NCBI GenBank assembly: GCA_945866165.1
Contig: CAMBGO010000024.1
Coordinates: 1-17,546 of the forward strand
Origin: Chitinophaga pinensis
GTDB taxonomy: Bacteria; Bacteroidota; Bacteroidia; Chitinophagales; Chitinophagaceae
Length of the DNA stretch: 17,546 nt
Direction: 5' to 3'
The notes below the pieces were generated by a model. That model did not search any database. It was not told the origin of the DNA and saw only the letters and a list, made by a program, of their open reading frames with translations. The translations under genes were made by a program, and so were the position numbers. Positions 14,047 through 17,546 of this stretch are shown here, one piece after another (the first letter of the stretch is position 1; every line of letters begins with the position of its first letter).

Positions 14047-14814
14047 TTACCAACTTCCTCCTGATCCACCACCACCAAAACTTCCACCCCCGAATCCACC
14101 AAAACCACCGCCACCACTGCTTCCTCCAAAGCTGGAAGATCCGCCGCCGACAGGGAAAAAGAAAGGAGTGCCAAAATTTCTATGGCCACCTCTGCCATAA
14201 GAACCTCCACCGCCGCCTCTATTTTTAATTATCCAGATGATGATGAAAATGATAATCATAATCAACAATCCAGGATTCTTGCGCGCTCCCTTTTTTCTGC
14301 TATTATAATTTTCCGGTGCTTTGTATTCACCTTTTGTTGCAGATATAATGGCATTCGTTCCTTCATCCAAGCCACGATAAAAATCATTGTCCTTGAAATT
14401 GGGGGTTATCTCGTTATCAATAATACTTTTCGCTGTGATGTCTGGTAAAGCGCCTTCTAACCCATAGCCAGTTGCAATCCATAATTTTCTATCGTTCTTT
14501 GCAACAAGAAGAAGGATGCCGTTGTTGAATTCTTTGTTTCCGATTCCCCATGCCCTGCCAAGAGCAACAGCATAATCTGCTATATCACGGTCTCCGGTAG
14601 ATTCAATTATTACTACTGCAACTTGAATTGAAGTGGAGTCGTCGAATAAAACTAATTTTCTCTCCAGTTCAGCCTGCTGGTCTTTCGCTAATGTGCCGGT
14701 AAAATCAACAACCAATTTTGGTGGATTGGGTTTTACAGGCAATTCTTTTTCAATCTGTCCCAAACCAACAGTTGCAATAAGTAAAAATAGAGCGATGAAT
14801 ATTTTTCTAATCAT
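14047..14814 (-). CDS. Secreted TPM-domain protein with Gly-rich tail (YgcG type)
   Basis: Exported membrane-anchored protein of 255 residues: signal peptide at 1-20, TPM domain at about 35-165 (VDFTGTLAKDQQAEL, VAVVIIESTGDRDIADYA, NNGILLLVAKNDRKLWIATGYGLEG), one hydrophobic helix at 181-197, then a low-complexity Gly/Ser-rich tail ending in GGSGGSW. TPM domains have been linked to photosystem II repair in plants and to acid phosphatase activity. The bacterial role is unsettled, although they co-occur with LemA. The start overlaps the stop of the preceding TPM gene by 4 bp. The Gly-rich C-terminus is typical of this architecture and is not a sequencing artefact. Confidence 0.9.
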   Translation of the reverse strand: MIRKIFIALFLLIATVGLGQIEKELPVKPNPPKLVVDFTGTLAKDQQAELERKLVLFDDSTSIQVAVVIIESTGDRDIADYAVALGRAWGIGNKEFNNGILLLVAKNDRKLWIATGYGLEGALPDITAKSIIDNEITPNFKDNDFYRGLDEGTNAIISATKGEYKAPENYNSRKKGARKNPGLLIMIIIFIIIWIIKNRGGGGGSYGRGGHRNFGTPFFFPVGGGSSSFGGSSGGGGFGGFGGGSFGGGGSGGSW

Positions 14815-15269
14815 TTTCCAAATACGATCCCGTCGGATAATTCATTTTTATCATCACTTTCATAGGGAAAGTGCATCTTTAGTGCGTTTCCAATATCTCC
14901 AATGATTTTGCAAATTCCATCAGTATAATGGTGTTTGTGAAACTCAGAAAGTATGGTGGCAATTTCCTGCTCCCAAAAAGCCTGTCCAAGTTTAGCATGA
15001 ATGCCATGGTCACCATAAATTGCCAGTTGCCTGTCTTTCATAGCAATGTAGAGCAGTACACCATTTCTCTCCTTTGTTTCATGCATGTGTAGCTCGGCAA
15101 AGAGTTCAATTGCACGCTCAACTGGATTGATATAAGCGCATTTGCTTTCAACAAAAAGCCTGACCTCTCCTGATGTTTGATTTTCAGCAGAACGGATGGC
15201 TTCCACCATCCGTTCTTCATCTTCTTTAGGGAAGAATGATTGCTTTTTCTTTGAAAATAAATTGAACAA
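14811..15269 (-). CDS. TPM-domain protein without signal peptide
   Basis: A 152-residue protein consisting almost entirely of a TPM domain: SGEVRLFVESK (33-43), ERNGVLLYIAMKDRQLAIYGDHGIHAKLG (in segments about 67-95) and a C-terminal helical part. It lacks a signal peptide and any membrane segment; the N-terminus FSKKKQSFF is basic. It should therefore be cytoplasmic, or attached to the inner face of the membrane through partners, whereas its neighbour is exported. It lies 16 bp after lemA and overlaps the secreted TPM gene by 4 bp, forming a lemA-TPM-TPM operon. Molecular function is unknown. Confidence 0.88.
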   Translation of the reverse strand: MFNLFSKKKQSFFPKEDEERMVEAIRSAENQTSGEVRLFVESKCAYINPVERAIELFAELHMHETKERNGVLLYIAMKDRQLAIYGDHGIHAKLGQAFWEQEIATILSEFHKHHYTDGICKIIGDIGNALKMHFPYESDDKNELSDGIVFGK

Positions 15270-15285
15270 GATGATTGCTTAATGA

Positions 15286-15879
15286 TTATTTAAAATCTAC
15301 TGTTGGTGCTTTTTCAGCGCCTACTTCAGCAGTGAAAAATCCTTTTTCCTTGAATCCAAAGATTCCGCTGAACAATACCATTGGGAATCTCTTCACGCTG
15401 GTATTATAATCTTGTACAGCCGTATTAAAATCGTTTCTAGAAACCTTGATCCTGTTTTCAGTGCCTTCAAGTTGTGCTTGTAGGTCTCTAAATGCATCAG
15501 TCGCTTTTAGTTCAGGATATCTTTCCATCGTTACCAATAATCTTCCAATGGCGCCACTAAGCTGACCTTGTGCGCGTTGGAATTCTGCAATTTTCTCAGG
15601 ACTCAAATTGGTTGGATCTATTTTTGTTTGGGTAGCCTGTGCTCTTGCGTTGACAACAGCTTCTAGGGTGCTCTTTTCGAAATCTGCTGCTCCTTTTACT
15701 GTATTCACTAAGTTTGGAATCAAATCTGATCTGCGTTGATAATCGCTTTCAACATTTGCCCATTTCCCTTTTACATTCTGGTCTTTTTCTACTAATCCAT
15801 TGTAGCCACTGCAGCCACAACCGCCAAGTAATAGAATGAAGGCTAAAATTGATACTAAAACGATGTTACGTGTGCTCAT
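15286..15879 (-). CDS. lemA: LemA family lipoprotein
   Basis: A 197-residue protein with an N-terminal hydrophobic stretch and lipobox LLGGC, predicting lipidation on Cys21. The mature part is the helical LemA domain: NGLVEKDQNVKGKWANVES (in segments 27-45), QRRSDLIPNLV (48-58), KGAADFEKSTLEAVVNARA (in segments 62-80) and YNTSVKRFP near the C-terminus. LemA proteins are antiparallel helical bundles of unknown function that regularly sit beside TPM proteins, as here. Many LemA proteins keep an uncleaved membrane anchor, so the lipoprotein signal is a useful detail. A plausible promoter lies just upstream, and the operon is separated from pgk by 94 bp. Confidence 0.93.
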   Translation of the reverse strand: MSTRNIVLVSILAFILLLGGCGCSGYNGLVEKDQNVKGKWANVESDYQRRSDLIPNLVNTVKGAADFEKSTLEAVVNARAQATQTKIDPTNLSPEKIAEFQRAQGQLSGAIGRLLVTMERYPELKATDAFRDLQAQLEGTENRIKVSRNDFNTAVQDYNTSVKRFPMVLFSGIFGFKEKGFFTAEVGAEKAPTVDFK

Positions 15880-15892
15880 TTATTGAAATTTT

Positions 15893-15922
15893 GTAAGGTA
15901 AAGATGGTTATTTATATTCAAA
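15893..15922 (-). promoter_or_regulatory. Probable promoter of the lemA operon
   Basis: On the minus strand, TTTG (15922-15919) is followed after 18 nt by TACCTTAC (15900-15893), close to the Bacteroidota TTTG/TAnnTTTG pair at normal spacing. The last two bases of the -7 box deviate. It ends 13 nt before the lemA ATG. Confidence 0.45.
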
Positions 15923-15973
15923 GGTTGCATTGTATTATATATGCCAAGTGAAACTTTATAATTTAAAGTATAT

Positions 15974-17173
15974 TTATTTTTTGATCGCTGCTATTCCAGG
16001 GAGTTCTTTTCCCTCAAAAAATTCCAGCATTGCACCGCCTCCGGTAGAAACATAGCTTACCTGGTCGTTGAAACCAAATTGGTTTACTGCCGCTACGCTG
16101 TCGCCACCGCCAACAAGTGAAAATGCCCCATTTTTCGTTGCCTCTGCTACCGCTTCTGCGATAGCTTTTGTTCCGGCCTGAAATTTCTCCATTTCAAATA
16201 CGCCCATTGGTCCATTCCAAAGGATGGTTTTACTATTTATGATAACTTCTCTGAAATCTGCCCTGGCTTTGATTCCAATATCCAGTCCCATCCATCCTGT
16301 AGGAATTGCACCACTATCACAATTTGTAGTTTCTGCATCAGCGGCGAATTTATCAGCGATGGTACTATCCATTGGTAAATGAATATTTATACCTTTTACC
16401 TTTGCTTTTTCAAGTAGGGTGGCTGCAAGCTCAAGTCGATCGTCTTCACAAAGTGAATTGCCAATATCTTTTCCTTGTGCTTTCCAGAATGTATATGCCA
16501 TGCCTCCGCCAATGATGATATCAGTAGCTCTTTCTAGTAGATTCTCAATGATGAGAATCTTGTCAGACACCTTGGCTCCTCCAATGATAGCCGTGAATGG
16601 CTTTTCAGATTGAAGCATCACTTTTTCTGCGCTGGCTACTTCGCTTTCCATCAGCAAGCCAAACATTTTTTTATCGGAATCAAAATAATCTGCAATGATT
16701 GAAGTTGAAGCGTGTGCCCGATGAGCAGTTCCAAAAGCATCATTCACGTATACATCCCCCAACTTGCTTAACTTTTCAGCGAAAGCAGCTTCACCTTTTT
16801 CTTCTTCTTTATAAAAGCGAAGATTTTCCAATAAAAGAATGTCGGTAGGCTCAAGCAATGATGCTGCCATTTCAGCGGTCTCTCCAATACAATCACTCGA
16901 AAAGAAAACCTCTGCGTCATCACCAACTAAATGTTGTAAGTGCTTGACTATATGAAAAAGGGAGTATTTATTTGTAGGGCCATCTTTTGGTCTCCCCAGG
17001 TGGCTCATAAGAATCACAGATCCTCCATCAGCTATAATTTTCTTGATAGTAGGGATGGCCGCGCGCATTCTATTGTCGTCTGTTACTTCAAATTGATCAT
17101 TGAGTGGCACATTAAAATCTACGCGTACCAATGCTTTTTTGTCCTTGAAATTAAATTGACTGAAGCTTGTCAT
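15974..17173 (-). CDS. pgk: Phosphoglycerate kinase
   Basis: Glycolytic enzyme that transfers phosphate from 1,3-bisphosphoglycerate to ADP. The 399-residue protein is full length: RVDFNVPL near residue 17, SHLGRP for substrate binding, LLENLRF, VNDAFGTAHRAHAS, IIGGAKVSDKI, GGGMAYTF, the nucleotide-binding WNGPMGVFE, and the C-terminal GGGDSVAA and STGGGAMLEFFEG. No key segment is missing. It follows gap on the same strand across a 63-bp gap that contains a G+C-rich hairpin, so the two glycolytic genes are neighbours but may be separately transcribed or attenuated. Its own promoter is not clear. The downstream 94 bp contain only a weak AT-rich hairpin. Confidence 0.97.
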   Translation of the reverse strand: MTSFSQFNFKDKKALVRVDFNVPLNDQFEVTDDNRMRAAIPTIKKIIADGGSVILMSHLGRPKDGPTNKYSLFHIVKHLQHLVGDDAEVFFSSDCIGETAEMAASLLEPTDILLLENLRFYKEEEKGEAAFAEKLSKLGDVYVNDAFGTAHRAHASTSIIADYFDSDKKMFGLLMESEVASAEKVMLQSEKPFTAIIGGAKVSDKILIIENLLERATDIIIGGGMAYTFWKAQGKDIGNSLCEDDRLELAATLLEKAKVKGINIHLPMDSTIADKFAADAETTNCDSGAIPTGWMGLDIGIKARADFREVIINSKTILWNGPMGVFEMEKFQAGTKAIAEAVAEATKNGAFSLVGGGDSVAAVNQFGFNDQVSYVSTGGGAMLEFFEGKELPGIAAIKK

Positions 17174-17190
17174 GTGAATGTTTTATAAAG

Positions 17191-17221
17191 AAGACCCGGC
17201 AGAAAAATCCCGCCGGGTCTT
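17191..17221 (-). terminator. Hairpin between gap and pgk, likely terminator or attenuator
   Basis: Perfect 10-bp stem AAGACCCGGC and GCCGGGTCTT around an 11-nt loop (17201-17211). On the minus strand it begins 15 nt after the gap stop codon and is followed by CTTTATAAAA, which is only a weak U-tract. It could partly terminate gap transcripts or protect the 3' end of gap mRNA. Confidence 0.65.
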
Positions 17222-17236
17222 GCTATTGATTTAAAA

Positions 17237-17546
17237 TTACTTAGATATTAATTGGGCAAAATACTTCACTGTGCGTACTAGCTGACTTACGTAGCTCATT
17301 TCATTGTCATACCAGCTAACGGTCTTCACCATTTGTTGATCACCTACAGTGAGCACCTTTGTTTGTGTGCCATCGAATAATGATCCAAAATGAGTGCCTA
17401 TTACATCGCTACTAACAATTTCATCTTCGGTATAGCCAAAGCTTTCATTCGCAGCGGCTTTCATAGCAGCATTTAATTCTTCAACAGTTGTTTTTTTAGC
17501 AAGTACTGTTGTTAGTTCAGTTAAAGATCCTGTAAGTGTTGGTACA
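17237..17546 (-). CDS. gap: Glyceraldehyde-3-phosphate dehydrogenase, C-terminal part (cut by window edge)
   Basis: Oxidises and phosphorylates glyceraldehyde-3-phosphate with NAD(P), just upstream of Pgk in glycolysis. Only about the last 102 residues are in the window. The frame runs off the right edge without an upstream start, beginning VPTLTGSLTELTTVLAKK, which corresponds to the conserved R-V-P-T region. The catalytic Cys lies outside. Family marks present are SSDVIGTHFGSLFD, VKTVSWYDNEMSYVSQLV (around WYDNE-x-x-Y) and the C-terminal TVKYFAQ. The interior Met at 17464 is not the real start. The gene is intact as far as can be seen, and its 3' end is followed by a hairpin and then pgk. 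Confidence 0.95.
   Translation of the reverse strand, partial: VPTLTGSLTELTTVLAKKTTVEELNAAMKAAANESFGYTEDEIVSSDVIGTHFGSLFDGTQTKVLTVGDQQMVKTVSWYDNEMSYVSQLVRTVKYFAQLISK

Noticed and set aside
14022..14448. Plus-strand reading frames opposite the Gly-rich tail of the TPM gene
   Set aside because: They mirror low-complexity coding sequence on the minus strand and resemble no protein family.
15953..15969. Hairpin downstream of pgk as a terminator
   Set aside because: It has a 6-bp stem of nearly all A and T and only three T residues after it on the minus strand, too weak to call.

Overview
The window is ordinary bacterial chromosome, most likely from a member of the Bacteroidota and plausibly Chitinophagaceae or a close relative. 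The reasons are an AT-rich composition, starts that lack clear Shine-Dalgarno sequences, several -7 elements of the TAnnTTTG type that the Bacteroidota sigma factor reads, and family-level features such as a kinase fused to a RapZ C-terminal domain and a LemA/TPM cluster. The lineage is an inference; the window has no rRNA. I see no tRNA, insertion sequence, phage gene or CRISPR array. No gene-free stretch reaches 300 bases. Positions 1-118 hold no recognisable gene and are probably the def leader.

Layout. 119-697 (+) is peptide deformylase. 698-871 is a pair of inverted heptamer arrays filling the gap to a convergent minus-strand operon, trmH-like methyltransferase > ubiA-like prenyltransferase > ruvX (2743-871). 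A 60-bp divergent promoter region then leads to a plus-strand pair: an AmgK-type sugar kinase fused to a RapZ C-terminal domain (2804-4261), and a MurU-like nucleotidyltransferase (4320-5072). This pair looks like a peptidoglycan-sugar recycling unit. It meets head-on, only 2 bp apart, the minus-strand run radC > pepP > pssA > purS > rsmI (8952-5075).

8953-9141 is a divergent intergenic region holding a second pair of inverted heptamer arrays. To its right is the plus-strand run prs > rplY (ctc) > pth, with a strong intrinsic terminator whose U-tract ends exactly at the pth start codon. Then come an FAH-family hydrolase, a DUF4442 hotdog protein and a metallo-beta-lactamase/beta-CASP RNA-processing enzyme, the last two overlapping by 4 bp. 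The right end is on the minus strand: gap (cut by the window edge) > hairpin > pgk, then lemA lipoprotein > cytoplasmic TPM protein > secreted, Gly-rich TPM protein.

Most genes are housekeeping: translation and rRNA/tRNA processing (def, trmH-like, rsmI, rplY, pth), purine/PRPP supply (prs, purS), glycolysis (gap, pgk), quinone and phospholipid synthesis (ubiA-like, pssA). The points most worth a second look are the AmgK-RapZ(C) fusion beside the MurU-like gene, the two inverted heptamer-repeat elements, the terminator abutting the pth start, and the apparently leaderless divergent promoters at 2744-2803.
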